The notes beneath the pieces are model-generated. The model was not told the DNA's origin, ran no database searches, and worked only from the letters and a program-made list of their open reading frames with translations. Shown in pieces: positions 36,647 through 46,860 of a stretch of 64,000 bases of DNA. How positions within the stretch are numbered: the stretch's first letter is position 1; every line of letters begins with the position of its first letter. The translations under genes and the position numbers were made by a program. This DNA is from Shewanella sp. UCD-KL21 (GTDB taxonomy: Bacteria; Pseudomonadota; Gammaproteobacteria; Enterobacterales; Shewanellaceae), in the NCBI RefSeq assembly GCF_001957135.1, contig NZ_MPHK01000004.1, positions 167,866-231,865 on the forward strand, written 5' to 3'.

Positions 36647-37555
36647 TTACTGGCTCGGCATATGCTCCACCAGCAAGTCGATAAAGCGGCGAACTTTTGG
36701 GGATAAATGCTTACGGCTAGGATACACCGCATAGATATCGATTTGAGGCTGAATGTAATCTTGAAACAGTATGCTGAGCTGCTGTTTTTCAAGGGCTGCA
36801 GTTAAGTAAAATGAGGGTAAGCGGCAAATACCGTGATGATCGAGTACCATCGCCAGTTCCATATCGGCATTATTACAACCAATCACTTGCGCCACAGTTA
36901 CCGTTTCTGAGCGGCCATCAGCATGTTCAAACAGCCAGCGATCTGGCTGCTTTAAATTGCTATAGCAAATACACTGATGCCTAGCTAACTCGCTGGGCAC
37001 TTGCGGGGTTCCGTGGGTGGCAAGGTATTGTGGCGTTGCCACGATATGTGCATGAAATTGACCAATACGTTTACAGATTAAACTCGAATCAGTTAATTGC
37101 CCGGTGGCTCTAATCGCTAAATCATAGCCCTCTTGCACTAAGTCCACATGGCGATCGCTAAAATCAATGTCTAGCTTTACCTCGGGATACATACGCATAT
37201 ACAAAGACAAAATGGGTTGTAAATATTGCAAACCAAAGGTCACTGGGCAGCTAATCTTCAAGGTTCCGTAAGGGGTCATTAAGCTGCTATCGATCATATT
37301 GATCGCCGCTTGGGCATCGGCGACCATTTGCTGACATTGCTGATAAAACAGCTTGCCCTCGGCGGTTAAACTCAGCGAACGCGTGCTGCGATGCAATAAT
37401 CGAGTATTAAGCCGCTGCTCTAACTTTGTGACAGTTTTACTGACATAAGAAGTGGAATGGCCGGTTTTTTCTGCCGCTAACGAAAAACTGCCAAGCTCGA
37501 TCACTTGGGTAAAAATCACCACACCATCAAATAGCTTTGTATCTTGATCCATCAC
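36647..37555 (-). CDS. LysR-family transcriptional regulator
   Basis: The 302-residue product has an N-terminal winged helix (about 5-65: FTQVIELGSFSLAAEKTGHS and VSKTVTKLEQRLNTRLLHRS) and a C-terminal periplasmic-binding-like effector domain (about 90-298) with LDIDFSDRHVDLVQEGYDLA. It groups with the CrgA-type LysR proteins that carry the D-R-x-V-D-L-x-x-E-G motif. It is divergent from the FMN reductase gene at 37798, with 242 bp between them, and probably controls that gene, possibly in response to a quinone or electrophile. The effector is unknown. Confidence 0.9.
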   Translation of the reverse strand: MMDQDTKLFDGVVIFTQVIELGSFSLAAEKTGHSTSYVSKTVTKLEQRLNTRLLHRSTRSLSLTAEGKLFYQQCQQMVADAQAAINMIDSSLMTPYGTLKISCPVTFGLQYLQPILSLYMRMYPEVKLDIDFSDRHVDLVQEGYDLAIRATGQLTDSSLICKRIGQFHAHIVATPQYLATHGTPQVPSELARHQCICYSNLKQPDRWLFEHADGRSETVTVAQVIGCNNADMELAMVLDHHGICRLPSFYLTAALEKQQLSILFQDYIQPQIDIYAVYPSRKHLSPKVRRFIDLLVEHMPSQ

Positions 37556-37797
37556 GCTCAGCCACTGTTACTGCATTTATGCCACTATAACGGTGTTATT
37601 CATTCCAATAAAGCTCAAACCAGCTCAATTAATCATCATTACAAGCCAAATGGAAACAATGAATATCCAACAACTGACTTAATCAATCACTAAAAAGGCC
37701 GTACAGTAGCGGCATAAGTTAATAGCAAACACAATTAAGCCACCCATCACTTGGTTGTGAATGCTCACAATAACCACAGTCAAATAAGGGCAATAAC

Positions 37798-38337
37798 ATG
37801 AAAATATTAGCATTTGCAGCAAGCAGCAGTCGTAACTCAATTAATAAAACCTTAGCAAACTATGCCGCTCACTTGGCCGCTAATATAGTAGATGGCGCAG
37901 CAGTGGAATTGTTAGATATTAACGATTATGAAATAGCATTATTTAGCGAAGATAGAGAAAAAGAGTTAGGCAAGCCTGCATTGGCACAAGCCTTTTTTGA
38001 TAAAATCACCCAGGCAGATGCCTTAGTGATTTCATTTGCTGAGCATAATGGCTCTTACACTGCGGCCTACAAAAACCTGTTTGACTGGACATCACGTATT
38101 GATCCAAAACTATTTCAAAACAAACCAACGCTATTATTAGCCACCTCACCAGGCCCTGGCGGTGCTAACACGGTATTAACCGCCGCAACCACATCAGCGC
38201 CCTACTTTGCCGCTGATGTAAAAGGCACGTTGTCGGTACCCAGCTTTTATCAAAATTTTGATCTAGAAACAGGTACATTAACGAATCCAGAGCTTGCCGA
38301 AAAACTCACTCAAGCTGTCAGCCAGCTCACAAGTTAA
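37798..38337 (+). CDS. NADPH-dependent FMN reductase family oxidoreductase
   Basis: The 179-residue flavodoxin-fold protein has the FMN phosphate loop AASSSRNSINKTLA at the N-terminus, SFAEHNGSYTAAYKNLFDW around the second flavin contact (residues 80-100) and TSPGPGGANTVL near the ring-binding loop. The family includes FMN reductases, azoreductases and quinone reductases. Divergent arrangement with a LysR regulator suggests induction by a redox-active compound. The stop lies 7 bp from the end of the convergent GNAT gene. The physiological substrate is not evident. Confidence 0.88.
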   Translation: MKILAFAASSSRNSINKTLANYAAHLAANIVDGAAVELLDINDYEIALFSEDREKELGKPALAQAFFDKITQADALVISFAEHNGSYTAAYKNLFDWTSRIDPKLFQNKPTLLLATSPGPGGANTVLTAATTSAPYFAADVKGTLSVPSFYQNFDLETGTLTNPELAEKLTQAVSQLTS

Positions 38338-38344
38338 GCCTAAT

Positions 38345-38878
38345 TCAACACACTCGATAGCGCTGTATTATTGCCCCAGCGTTATCGTGCTGATTTTCCG
38401 CATTAGTTTGATTAGCCAGTTCAATTTCAGAATCAAGTACCCCACCATTGGCGATGATCATTTTTGCCGAAGCAAGATTGTGCTTATAACAATGAATATG
38501 CAGCTCATTGATGCCTTTGCCCTTTGCCAATGCGATAGTTTGCGCCATCAATTCGACCCCTAAGCCTTTACCACGAAAACGCGGTCGAATACCCAGTCCG
38601 ATATGGCCGCCACAATAACGAATATTATCATTGAGGGTTAAGCGTAAATTGGCGACACCTAAGAGCTCATCACCTTGCACTAACCAGTATGTTTCACTGG
38701 CCACATAACCTGTAGGTAAATTCTGCCCGCGGGCAAAATCACTGATTTTTTCGAGCATTGCGCCAAAATCACTGTGATCAAAATCCAGCGGAAATGGATA
38801 ACGTTCTTCATTCCCTAGCTCGGCAATATATTCAATATAGCTTTGCTGGTAGTGGGCACTTGGCTTTACGAGCTGCAA
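38345..38878 (-). CDS. GNAT-family N-acetyltransferase
   Basis: The 177-residue product shows the GNAT core: the central strand ELLGVANLRLTLN, then the acetyl-CoA loop IRPRFRGKGLGVELMAQ (motif A, R/Q-x-x-G-x-G) at about 98-112, and the terminal motif B segment HIHCYKHNLASAKMIIANGG. It resembles YesJ- or RimJ-like small-molecule acetyltransferases with no further clue to the acceptor. It is convergent with the FMN reductase gene and probably separate from the Bax-inhibitor-like gene upstream. Confidence 0.85.
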   Translation of the reverse strand: MQLVKPSAHYQQSYIEYIAELGNEERYPFPLDFDHSDFGAMLEKISDFARGQNLPTGYVASETYWLVQGDELLGVANLRLTLNDNIRYCGGHIGLGIRPRFRGKGLGVELMAQTIALAKGKGINELHIHCYKHNLASAKMIIANGGVLDSEIELANQTNAENQHDNAGAIIQRYRVC

Positions 38879-38951
38879 CGGGCTTCTCCTTGAATGCGCT
38901 AACTAACACCAACAATGCCTTATGGCTCTGTTGGTGCTGGCTTACTCGATT

Positions 38952-39608
38952 TTACTTACGTCCCAGAATACGCAAAATTCTCAGGAACAAGTTAATGATA
39001 TCCATATACAGGGCGGCAGCACTATCAATGGCATTATCTACTGTTTTCGGAATTTGATTGGCACGGCCCCAGTCATAGCCTATGTAGCCACAAAAAATCA
39101 GCACCACAATCCAATCTAATATGCCGTGATGAATACCAAACACATATATTTCAATCAGCTCAACCACAATCACTAACAATAAAGCAATGGTTAGCGCACC
39201 AGCGATTTTGCTAAAAAACGCCGGAAATAACGTGCCTAAACACATCATGCCGATAGTCACTAGCCCTGTAATCCGAATGGCTTCTGATACTAATGCGGCA
39301 TCATACTGGCTCACCACTAAATTAATAATGAAGCCAAATGGCACCACCACAAAGTTATAGCCAATAAAACTAACAATGGGTTTATCAGATGAGGAAAATA
39401 GATAAACACCCAAAAAACATGAAGCAAAATACCCGATAAAAAACACCCACGAATTTATATCTGCAATTGCTTGCGGTGAAATATTTGTCACCATCCACCA
39501 ATTAATGCCAAAGCCCCAGCAGAGTGTTAAGCCAATAACAAGATTATAAAAAGTGGGACTGATCAGGGTGTCGTCTGTATCGCGACGGTCAAAAACATTA
39601 CTTTCCAC
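38952..39608 (-). CDS. Bax inhibitor-1 (BI-1/YccA) family membrane protein
   Basis: The 218-residue integral membrane protein has about seven hydrophobic segments. It ends with the BI-1 signature region: the acidic segment GYDWGRANQIPKTVDNAID followed by SAAALYMDIINLFLRILRIL. Bacterial family members are pH-dependent calcium channels or interact with FtsH (YccA). The start is GTG 39608, with AAGGA about 10 bp upstream. It lies 66 bp downstream of the first DUF4870 gene on the same strand and is probably cotranscribed with it, suggesting a shared membrane role. Confidence 0.85.
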   Translation of the reverse strand: MESNVFDRRDTDDTLISPTFYNLVIGLTLCWGFGINWWMVTNISPQAIADINSWVFFIGYFASCFLGVYLFSSSDKPIVSFIGYNFVVVPFGFIINLVVSQYDAALVSEAIRITGLVTIGMMCLGTLFPAFFSKIAGALTIALLLVIVVELIEIYVFGIHHGILDWIVVLIFCGYIGYDWGRANQIPKTVDNAIDSAAALYMDIINLFLRILRILGRK

Positions 39609-39674
39609 AACAATATCCTTTCGTTGTTAATAGACGTTATTAAGCCATTAATGGCTCAATAACTGACAGCAGAT

Positions 39675-40025
39675 TTACTTAATTAATCGCAAAGCATATG
39701 GCACGCGAAAGTTATCACCTTTTGATGTGGCAATCGCGCCCATAATGCAAAAGACCAAATGACAAACGCCCAATACCAAGGTAAATAACACCCCTATTAA
39801 AATGAAAGTAAGAATGAACGAAATGAAATAACCAATGGTGGCTGTAATTGACCAGTTCAGCGCCTCTTTAGACTGCTCTCTAAGATATACGTCATCTTCT
39901 TTGACTAGATACAACACCAACGAGGGGATAAACCCGAAAAAGATGGTCCCAATCCAGCACAACAGCGCCAGATTTTTACTATCTTGTGAAATTTCATTTA
40001 TCACTACGTCCGTATTTTCGCTCAT
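39675..40025 (-). CDS. DUF4870-domain small membrane protein (copy 1)
   Basis: The 116-residue protein has three hydrophobic segments (about 22-42, 58-78 and 80-105), with the conserved LCWIGTIFFGFIPSLVLYLV and SKEALNWSITATIGYFIS pattern of DUF4870/Tic20-like proteins. The function is unknown. AAAGGAATG precedes the ATG. A paralogue at 42545 is about equally long and similar throughout, and the upstream regions of the two genes are also similar (see the conserved block at 40150). The two genes flank the RegB/RegA-like pair. Confidence 0.82.
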   Translation of the reverse strand: MSENTDVVINEISQDSKNLALLCWIGTIFFGFIPSLVLYLVKEDDVYLREQSKEALNWSITATIGYFISFILTFILIGVLFTLVLGVCHLVFCIMGAIATSKGDNFRVPYALRLIK

Positions 40026-40149
40026 TATTCATTCCTTTATAGACACCCAATGAAGCCACTAAAGCTGGGTGCATGACTTTAGCGGTATTTAGTTCGTAGC
40101 AAATAGAAAAGCAATAAACACTATCCAGCAGATCTGAAAGGACATGATT

Positions 40150-40189
40150 GATATCCATATCAGGGCTTAAAATAGTTGTCCTTCACTAT
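40150..40189 (-). promoter_or_regulatory. Conserved upstream block with GATATCCATATC palindrome, copy 1
   Basis: A roughly 40-bp sequence starting with GATATCCATATC, an inverted repeat of GATAT/ATATC, recurs nearly unchanged at 43022-43060. In both cases it lies about 125 bp upstream of a DUF4870 start. Strong conservation within an otherwise more diverged upstream region suggests an operator, promoter or leader element. Confidence 0.55.
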
Positions 40190-40634
40190 CTAATTGATAC
40201 TTAATGCCCAATAGTTGCTTGATTAAAGCATCACAGTGGCACTTAAGGTTTAAAATATAACCACGATTGATATTAGCAAGTCAAATTAACCTTTTAAAAC
40301 AGAACGATATAAACCATATTGTCGCTTTATGAGTTAATAACTTCAGCCTAGATCCTTGATACTGGGCATTAGATACAGGGCATTTGATACTGGGCATTTT
40401 ATTCCGAGCATTAGATAACAGCATCATGCTGTGGCTTTTTACTATAAAAAAGCTGATGAAAAAGATAAATATATTCCATTGATGCAACAGGGAATACCGC
40501 CAACAAGGCTTGCCTTGCTCCCCCGCACAAATTCAACAATATTTGATGTTAAAGTCTGCATGATTCGATTAATGTATCATCACTTATACCAAGTTATTTA
40601 CCCACTAATAATAAAAAAGGTAAACAATAACAAC

Positions 40635-41930
40635 GTGACCAATAATCAAATCAACAATAATAAAACCCACAGCAATAAAATCCATAATAATAGCGTCCCA
40701 AAGTCAGCAGCTTTAATGGGCACGCCAACTGCACAATTATCCGCATTACGGCTCATCTATTGGCTATTAAAAATAGGCTTGATCTTATTTGCGACTCAGT
40801 TGTTTGGCTTAACCGCCCCACCAATGGAACTCAATTTTATTCTTGCAGTTGAAGCTGTCTATGTCGCTATTGGCTTTCGGATTCGTTACGCCATTAACCA
40901 AAACCAATTATTGTTTGCCACCTTATTGCTAGATACCCTATTTTGGATAATATGGCTGTATTGTACTGGTGGTTCAGCTAATGCCTTTATTTCATTGCTT
41001 TTATTGCCTATCGCCATCGCTGCTGTCATGTTGCCACAATGGGCTCCTTGGTGTTTGGCGCTTATTTCGACTGCCGCCTACAGTGCGATGATTTTTACTC
41101 AACCCGATCACAGTATGCATCATGGTATGGACATGAGTTCCCACTACTTAGGCATGTGGTTTAACTTTGTTATTTCAGCATTGGTACTTACCACCACGGT
41201 GGCGTTTATTGCTAAAAAAATTCGTCAAAAAAATGCCCAATTACATTACTTGCGCGAAGCGCAAATGCGCCAAGAAAAGCTATTGGCACTGGGCACAGTA
41301 TCAGCACAAATGGCTCACCAATTGGCAACGCCACTGGCCACTTTAAGGCTTTTATTAGAAGAACTTAGCGAAGATAATCCTGCGGATCAGTTACAGCTTG
41401 AAATGAATAAGGCGCTGAGCCGCTGTGAGAAAAGCCTAACAGATTTAAGGCTGGCCACCGAGTCTATTCGATCGGAAAAAATGCACTCGCAAACCGTGAA
41501 TAATTTAGCCACTAGCCTGCAAGAGCAAGTTAATTTACTCATGCCTGAAGTTCAGCTGTCTTTAACCCTGGCTGACAACGCTGACCGAGCAGAAATTCTC
41601 ACCGATATGAGTCTATTGCCGGCATTACTGGCATTAATTGAAAATGCCGCCAGAGCCAGTCAGGAAAATATTCAAACCCAAAAAGTAGCGATAAAAATCA
41701 CCTTAGATAAACAACTTGGGCTAAGCATTGGCATTTATGACTTTGGTGAAGGTATGTCTGAAAGTTTGCTGGAAAAACTTGGTCATAAAATGATTGAAAA
41801 CCCCAAAGGCTTAGGGATTGCGGTGTTATTAAGCCATGCCAGTTTTGAGCGCTTAGGCGGCAAGCTAACCCTGCAACCCAACCCAGCGCAAGGCATGATT
41901 GCCACTGTAACCTTACCCATAGAAACTTAG
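40635..41930 (+). CDS. RegB/PrrB-like redox-sensing histidine kinase
   Basis: The kinase has about 431 residues from GTG 40635, which has AAAAAGG about 14 bp upstream; the frame is open to 40431 and an ATG at 40560 is another option. Six membrane segments span roughly residues 35-205. The RegB quinone-site motif GGxxNPF appears as GGSANAF. The H-box MAHQLATPLATLRLL is the RegB-type variant, and RC in KALSRCEKSL falls where RegB has its redox-active cysteine. The ATPase boxes LIENAARAS and KGLGIAVLL follow. RegB homologues sense the quinone-pool redox state and control respiration. regA-like gene follows 11 bp later. Confidence 0.85.
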   Translation: MTNNQINNNKTHSNKIHNNSVPKSAALMGTPTAQLSALRLIYWLLKIGLILFATQLFGLTAPPMELNFILAVEAVYVAIGFRIRYAINQNQLLFATLLLDTLFWIIWLYCTGGSANAFISLLLLPIAIAAVMLPQWAPWCLALISTAAYSAMIFTQPDHSMHHGMDMSSHYLGMWFNFVISALVLTTTVAFIAKKIRQKNAQLHYLREAQMRQEKLLALGTVSAQMAHQLATPLATLRLLLEELSEDNPADQLQLEMNKALSRCEKSLTDLRLATESIRSEKMHSQTVNNLATSLQEQVNLLMPEVQLSLTLADNADRAEILTDMSLLPALLALIENAARASQENIQTQKVAIKITLDKQLGLSIGIYDFGEGMSESLLEKLGHKMIENPKGLGIAVLLSHASFERLGGKLTLQPNPAQGMIATVTLPIET

Positions 41931-41941
41931 GCTTATTAGCT

Positions 41942-42478
41942 ATGAATAACTTACTCATTATTGAAGACGATAGCGCCTTAGCCGCGGTGCTTGCTAGTCG
42001 CTTAAGCCGCCATGGATTTAACTGCATGCAATGTAACTGCGCAGATCAAAGCTTATTAAAAGCCCGTCAGCATGCACCGAGTCATATTTTATTAGACATG
42101 AAGCTGGCCGATAAGAATGGTTTATCGTTAATAGTCCCGCTGCGCCAATACCTGCCTAAAGCATTAATCGTGTTACTAACAGGCTACGCCAGTATTGCCA
42201 CTGCCGTTGAAGCCATTAGATTAGGTGCCGATAATTACTTAGCCAAACCCGTTGATACCCAAACCTTACTCAACGCCCTCAATGTTAGCCCCAATGAGCA
42301 AAATGAGCCGCTATTGTCTGATCAGCCGATTTCGCCCAAGTTACTAGAGTGGGAGCATATTCAACAGGTTCTGACCGCCAATAATGGCAATATTTCTGCC
42401 ACGGCAAGGCTATTGGGGATGCACAGAAGAACGCTGCAACGCAAATTACTGAAAAAGCCCATTACTGACACGCGATAA
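41942..42478 (+). CDS. RegA/PrrA-like response regulator
   Basis: The 178-residue regulator has a receiver domain with Asp9/Asp10, phospho-acceptor Asp52 (HILLDMKLADKNG) and Lys in YLAKPVDTQTLL, then a Fis-type helix-turn-helix (about 133-175) with GNISATARLLGMHRRTLQRKL. That is the compact RegA/PrrA/ActR layout. It begins 11 bp after the kinase gene and is surely its partner. Targets are unknown; in related bacteria the system adjusts respiratory and redox genes. Its stop is followed by a convergent DUF4870 gene. Confidence 0.9.
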   Translation: MNNLLIIEDDSALAAVLASRLSRHGFNCMQCNCADQSLLKARQHAPSHILLDMKLADKNGLSLIVPLRQYLPKALIVLLTGYASIATAVEAIRLGADNYLAKPVDTQTLLNALNVSPNEQNEPLLSDQPISPKLLEWEHIQQVLTANNGNISATARLLGMHRRTLQRKLLKKPITDTR

Positions 42479-42544
42479 AAGGCCCTAGTGGCTGTTATAT
42501 ACATTTTCAGCCCCTAAAACTGTCACCTTGGATTTGGCTTTAAT

Positions 42545-42895
42545 TTACTTAATTAAACGTAAATTATATGGCACACGGAAACTGTCACCTTTAGAGGTTG
42601 CGATGGCGCCTATGGTACAAAAAACCAAATGACTGATCCCCAACGCTAAGGTAAACATCACCCCAATTAAGCTAAAGAAAAGAATAAAACCAATGCTATA
42701 ACCAAGGACACCAGTGAGAAACCAATTCAACGCCTCTTTTGATTGTGCTTGCATATAGTCATCATCTTGTTTCACAAACAACAATATCAGCGCCGGAATG
42801 AAGCCGAAAAACAAGGTGCCAAGCCAACATAATCGCGCCATATTTTTCGCATTTTGGGTAATTTCATTGATGACTAATTCCGTGTCTTGGCTCAT
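42545..42895 (-). CDS. DUF4870-domain small membrane protein (copy 2)
   Basis: The 116-residue paralogue of the gene at 39675 has the same order of segments: LCWLGTLFFGFIPALILLFV, SKEALNWFLTGVLGYSIG and a third helix before CTIGAIATSKGDSFRVPYNL. I chose ATG 42895, with AGGAATTATCC upstream, giving the same length as copy 1. The frame is open for seven further codons. Upstream DNA is also related to that of copy 1. Together with copy 1 it brackets the RegB/RegA-like genes, so a segmental duplication followed by insertion or divergence is likely. Confidence 0.82.
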   Translation of the reverse strand: MSQDTELVINEITQNAKNMARLCWLGTLFFGFIPALILLFVKQDDDYMQAQSKEALNWFLTGVLGYSIGFILFFSLIGVMFTLALGISHLVFCTIGAIATSKGDSFRVPYNLRLIK

Positions 42896-43475
42896 GGATA
42901 ATTCCTTTATACACATTCAATGAGCACTGTGAAGCTGGGTACCTGATTGGTGTATGAGTTTAGGTATTTAAAAGTTAACAAGCGCATGAAAACAGCAATG
43001 AAGCTCTGACAGGACGTCATCGATATCCATATCTGGGTTAGAATAGTTATCCTTCACTATTTGTACTTTCATTTGTATTTATGTTTGTATTTGCAGCCTA
43101 ATGACGGCTTACGACAAAGTCGCTAATGAACCCAGTTTAAAATATAAGCAGCGCCACTGACAATAAGTCAAACTAGCGACTTTAACCCAACATAATAAAA
43201 ATAAACGCCCTAAATATAAGCGCTTAATTTATCTTTAAAGCTAATTGTCTCGCCAATTTTGCCCTCTGTTTTGCCTCGGATATAAACAAGATTACCATTA
43301 AACTTTTACCGCCAATTGCCGATATGTTTGTATGCGGCGGTCTTTTAACAATAAGGCAGATAACGCCAATCATTTAACACTGGGATTAGCGTCAATTTAT
43401 TTGCAGCCAAATAACAGTACGATTCTTTTTATATCAGCAACATACAAAGACTAAGGCTTACGCCGAGGATTTCAA
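42896..43475. other. Upstream region of DUF4870 copy 2 and of the chemoreceptor
   Basis: The first 270 bp resemble the region upstream of DUF4870 copy 1 and include the conserved block at 43022. The rest is AT-rich, carries no recognisable gene and should hold the chemoreceptor promoter. No tRNA or structured RNA is seen. Confidence 0.55.
43022..43060 (-). promoter_or_regulatory. Conserved upstream block with GATATCCATATC palindrome, copy 2
   Basis: This block matches the one at 40150-40189 at nearly every position, again about 125 bp upstream of a DUF4870 start. The shared core begins GATATCCATATC and ends TCCTTCACTAT. Confidence 0.55.
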
Positions 43476-44927
43476 ATGAAACAAATTAGTTTTCGCAAAG
43501 TCGATGCCGTACTAATTAAGCTAAGCCTAAATGGTAAATTTTGGGTTATTTGTACCCTAGTCACCTTTTTTACCGCAGCAATAGCACTGACAAATTACTT
43601 TAATAGCAATAGCCAAATAAGCCAGTCATCACAGCAATTTGCCCAAACAACCATTGATGCTTACGCGAACAGTGCCAAGGCTCAAAACTTATCAGACGAT
43701 GCACTGGCTGACTTTGCCCGACAAATAAATGCCTCTGTGGGTTATATGAGCGCCGCCAAACGTAGCGGCGATAACATTACCGTCAGCGCTGCAGTCGGCA
43801 ATCAAGCACTTGTAACCACTATTAATGTCACCCAAGTTGAAATGGCTGCAAAATCAGCGGTTAACAACATGCTGATGATAGCCTTATTGAGCTTATTGCC
43901 CTTATATTTGGTTTGCTATTGGATCTCGACCTCCCTTGGTGGCGGCCTGTGGGATATGTATATAGCCATTAAGCGCCTTGCTGATGGTGATTTAAGCCAG
44001 CGACTGAATTTTTTTGGTAGCGATGATTTCAGTGTTATTGCCCGTGAAATTGATCGCAGCGCCGATAATATGAGTGAAATGGTATCTGCCATTGCGGTGA
44101 ATGCTGAAACACTGGCAGGGGCTGCGGTTGAGTTTAATCAACAAGCGCAGCAAAGTGAGCAATTAACCCAGTACCAGCATGAGTTTTTAGATACAGTATC
44201 GGTTGCTATGGCGCAGATGACCGCAGCCATTGAAGAGGTATCCCACAATGCCTCTAATACTTCAGAGCAAACGCAGCTTAATTCCGCTCAGGCCAACAAC
44301 AGTCAGGTACAAATTACTGAAGCCGTTACCCGTATTAGCACTTTAACCGGCAGAATTTCAGAAGCCTCAAGCTCAGTGGCGGAGTTATCTACTGCTGCGG
44401 CCAACATTGGCGCTGTGGTGACCACCATTAACAGCATTTCAGAACAAACTAACCTGTTAGCCCTTAATGCTGCCATTGAAGCGGCTCGCGCCGGTGAGCA
44501 AGGCCGAGGCTTTGCCGTGGTCGCCGATGAAGTGCGCACGCTTGCCAGCCGCACCCAGCAAGCCACAGTTGAAATTCAAACCATGATTGAGGGACTGCAG
44601 CAAGACACCAATACTCTTTCGCATATCACCACAGATATTGTGGCGCAGGCAGATAAAGGCCGTAATGCCATTGAGTCTGTCGGTAACGACGTGGATCAAA
44701 TGGTTGGTTCTATTAGCAATGTGTTTGATATGAGCAGTCAAATAGCGACCTCATCTGAACAGCAAAGTGCGGCAGCGCGAGATATTGCCGGCCAACTTAA
44801 AGATATTCGCGGTCAAGCGGAAACCATCAAGGATAGTGCGCAGCGCTCGGTCAGTATCGCCACCAATTTAAATGACTCTTCGAATGGTTTAGAAGGTATT
44901 TTAAAGCAGTATACTTTAGCTAAATAA
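43476..44927 (+). CDS. Methyl-accepting chemotaxis protein with small periplasmic domain
   Basis: The 483-residue transducer has transmembrane helix 1 at about 24-43 ([20 protein letters not shown]), a short periplasmic part of about 85 residues, helix 2 near 133-150 ([20 protein letters not shown]), a HAMP segment, and the MA domain with signalling tip [20 protein letters not shown]. The periplasmic part is too short for a Cache domain and could be a minimal sensor. AGGATTTCAA precedes the ATG. The ligand is unknown. It is monocistronic. Confidence 0.92.
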   Translation: MKQISFRKVDAVLIKLSLNGKFWVICTLVTFFTAAIALTNYFNSNSQISQSSQQFAQTTIDAYANSAKAQNLSDDALADFARQINASVGYMSAAKRSGDNITVSAAVGNQALVTTINVTQVEMAAKSAVNNMLMIALLSLLPLYLVCYWISTSLGGGLWDMYIAIKRLADGDLSQRLNFFGSDDFSVIAREIDRSADNMSEMVSAIAVNAETLAGAAVEFNQQAQQSEQLTQYQHEFLDTVSVAMAQMTAAIEEVSHNASNTSEQTQLNSAQANNSQVQITEAVTRISTLTGRISEASSSVAELSTAAANIGAVVTTINSISEQTNLLALNAAIEAARAGEQGRGFAVVADEVRTLASRTQQATVEIQTMIEGLQQDTNTLSHITTDIVAQADKGRNAIESVGNDVDQMVGSISNVFDMSSQIATSSEQQSAAARDIAGQLKDIRGQAETIKDSAQRSVSIATNLNDSSNGLEGILKQYTLAK

Positions 44928-45055
44928 CAGCACTTTAGCGAAGTAACAGCACTTAAGCTAAATAACAACGATATAAACAGCGAACCTAAAGCAAGGTTAA
45001 CCCTTTGCTTTAGGCTGCTGATTTTAAGCAATTTATCTTTTAAGCGGTGTTTACA

Positions 45056-46798
45056 CTAAGCCACGTTGCTGATCCACACCGTTTGATAGGGCTCAAGTAA
45101 CATCACTGCATTAATATCTGCAATCACCTCCCCGTCGATGAGATCAAACCAGGTTTCAGTGCCAATTAAATTCAGCTCAGCCAACGGCAGCTCCATCACT
45201 TGATCGGTAATATTACTGATACAGAAAATGCTTTGTCGTCTATCGCGGCTTTGACGCCAAAACCCAAATAACTGTAAGCCTAAATGCAAAGTAAACTGAG
45301 TCGCATTAGGGTTAAATGCCCGCTGGCGGGTGCGTATGCTAATCAGCTTAATTAATGATGCCAGCACTTTACTGTGCTGATTATTATCATCTGCTAGTAA
45401 TCGACTTAACTCGTTATAATCCCAACGGTGGCGGTTAATGGCGCGGTTGTGGGAGGTATTGGCGAGCTTTTCATAATCATTGCCTGTGCCTAACAAGCTA
45501 TGAATATAAATACCCGGTATTCCCTCAAGCCCCAACATAATCGCGTGGGCGCAGCTAAAGCGATCTAAGCCAAACTGATCTTTACCTTTCACTGTGCCTT
45601 GTAAGGCATCAATTAAAGCAATGTTCATTTCATAGGGCTTTTGCTGACCATCTTCAGAGGTGCGGCTAGATATTTTGCCGCCAAATGACACCATGGTTTC
45701 CACTAGGGTGTTAATTTCGTCCTCATCTAATAAGCCTTCAGCAGGTCTTAGTCCCACACCATCGTGGGAGGCGATAAAGTTAAAGTAAGTGGTGCCGTCC
45801 TGCGCGGGCGGCATGCTCATCTGCCAACGTTTAAGGTATAAACAACTGCCGGTGATCAAGGTATTAATCAATAACGGCGGCAATGAGAAGTTATAAATAC
45901 AATGGGCTTCGTTAGCATTACCAAAATAGGTCAGGTTTTGGGTATTGGGTATGTTGGTTTCGGTGATCACCACCGCATTATTTTGCGCATGCTCAATAAG
46001 GGTGCGTAATAATCTAATTACCTCATGGGTTTGCGCTAAGTTAATCGATTTAGAACCGACGATTTTCCATAAAAACGCCACGGCATCTAAGCGGAAAATA
46101 TTCACGCCGGCATCAAGGTATTGCCTGATGATCCTCACAAACTCCAGCAGCACTTGTGGGTTTCTAAAGTCAAAGTCCACTTGGTCATGACTAAAGGTGC
46201 ACCACACATGCTGCAGACCTGTAGCGGTTTCTGTGGGCCTTAGTAAATCAGATGTCCGTGGCCGCACTACCGCAGATAAGTCATCCTCAGGCTTAGCGGT
46301 AAAAAAGTAATCATGGCCAAGGCCTTCACCTTTAATGAAGTTTTGAAACCAAGCACTGCGGCTAGAGCAGTGATTAATCACTAAATCAGACATTAATCTG
46401 CGCTTGCTGGCAATCAGCTCAATATCAGACCAATCACCTAGGGCATCATTGACACTTGAGTAATCAATCACAGCAAAGCCATCATCCGAACTATAAGGAA
46501 AGAATGGCAAGATATGCACCCCATTGATGCACTCAAGGTAGTTATCCATAAATTCTGCCAGAATGGACAACGGCTTTTGCCCTTCTTGAATAATGCTATC
46601 ACCATAGGTGATCATGATGACATCTTGCTGCGACCAATGATTGGCATAGGGGTGTGGCTCATCGCAATCAACACTAATATTCATGGTGTTAATCAATTGC
46701 TCAGCCAGATCATCCGCTGACACATCTAGGGTGATATCTTGATAAATACAACCTAGCTGCTGAATTAGCTTTTGCTTAAGTGCATTAATGTCTGCCAT
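45056..46798 (-). CDS. GH13_18 glycoside phosphorylase, probable glucosylglycerate phosphorylase
   Basis: The (beta/alpha)8 enzyme has about 580 residues. The retaining GH13 catalytic triad is visible: nucleophile Asp238 (FRLDAVAF), acid/base Glu280 (VITETNIP) and transition-state Asp346 (ASHDGVGL). Sucrose phosphorylase-like features include [31 protein letters not shown] resembles the variant seen in glucosylglycerate phosphorylases (YcjM-like). The two upstream genes encode glucosylglycerate synthesis, supporting that substrate over sucrose. I chose ATG 46798, with GAGG 5 bp upstream; the frame is open to 46858 next to the gpgS stop. It is the last gene of a three-gene minus-strand operon. 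Confidence 0.82.
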   Translation of the reverse strand: MADINALKQKLIQQLGCIYQDITLDVSADDLAEQLINTMNISVDCDEPHPYANHWSQQDVIMITYGDSIIQEGQKPLSILAEFMDNYLECINGVHILPFFPYSSDDGFAVIDYSSVNDALGDWSDIELIASKRRLMSDLVINHCSSRSAWFQNFIKGEGLGHDYFFTAKPEDDLSAVVRPRTSDLLRPTETATGLQHVWCTFSHDQVDFDFRNPQVLLEFVRIIRQYLDAGVNIFRLDAVAFLWKIVGSKSINLAQTHEVIRLLRTLIEHAQNNAVVITETNIPNTQNLTYFGNANEAHCIYNFSLPPLLINTLITGSCLYLKRWQMSMPPAQDGTTYFNFIASHDGVGLRPAEGLLDEDEINTLVETMVSFGGKISSRTSEDGQQKPYEMNIALIDALQGTVKGKDQFGLDRFSCAHAIMLGLEGIPGIYIHSLLGTGNDYEKLANTSHNRAINRHRWDYNELSRLLADDNNQHSKVLASLIKLISIRTRQRAFNPNATQFTLHLGLQLFGFWRQSRDRRQSIFCISNITDQVMELPLAELNLIGTETWFDLIDGEVIADINAVMLLEPYQTVWISNVA

Positions 46799-46860
46799 TT
46801 TGACCTCTTCAAACCTGCGAGCTTGCCCTGCTCGCGGGTATCCTAAAATCTCACTCATGA

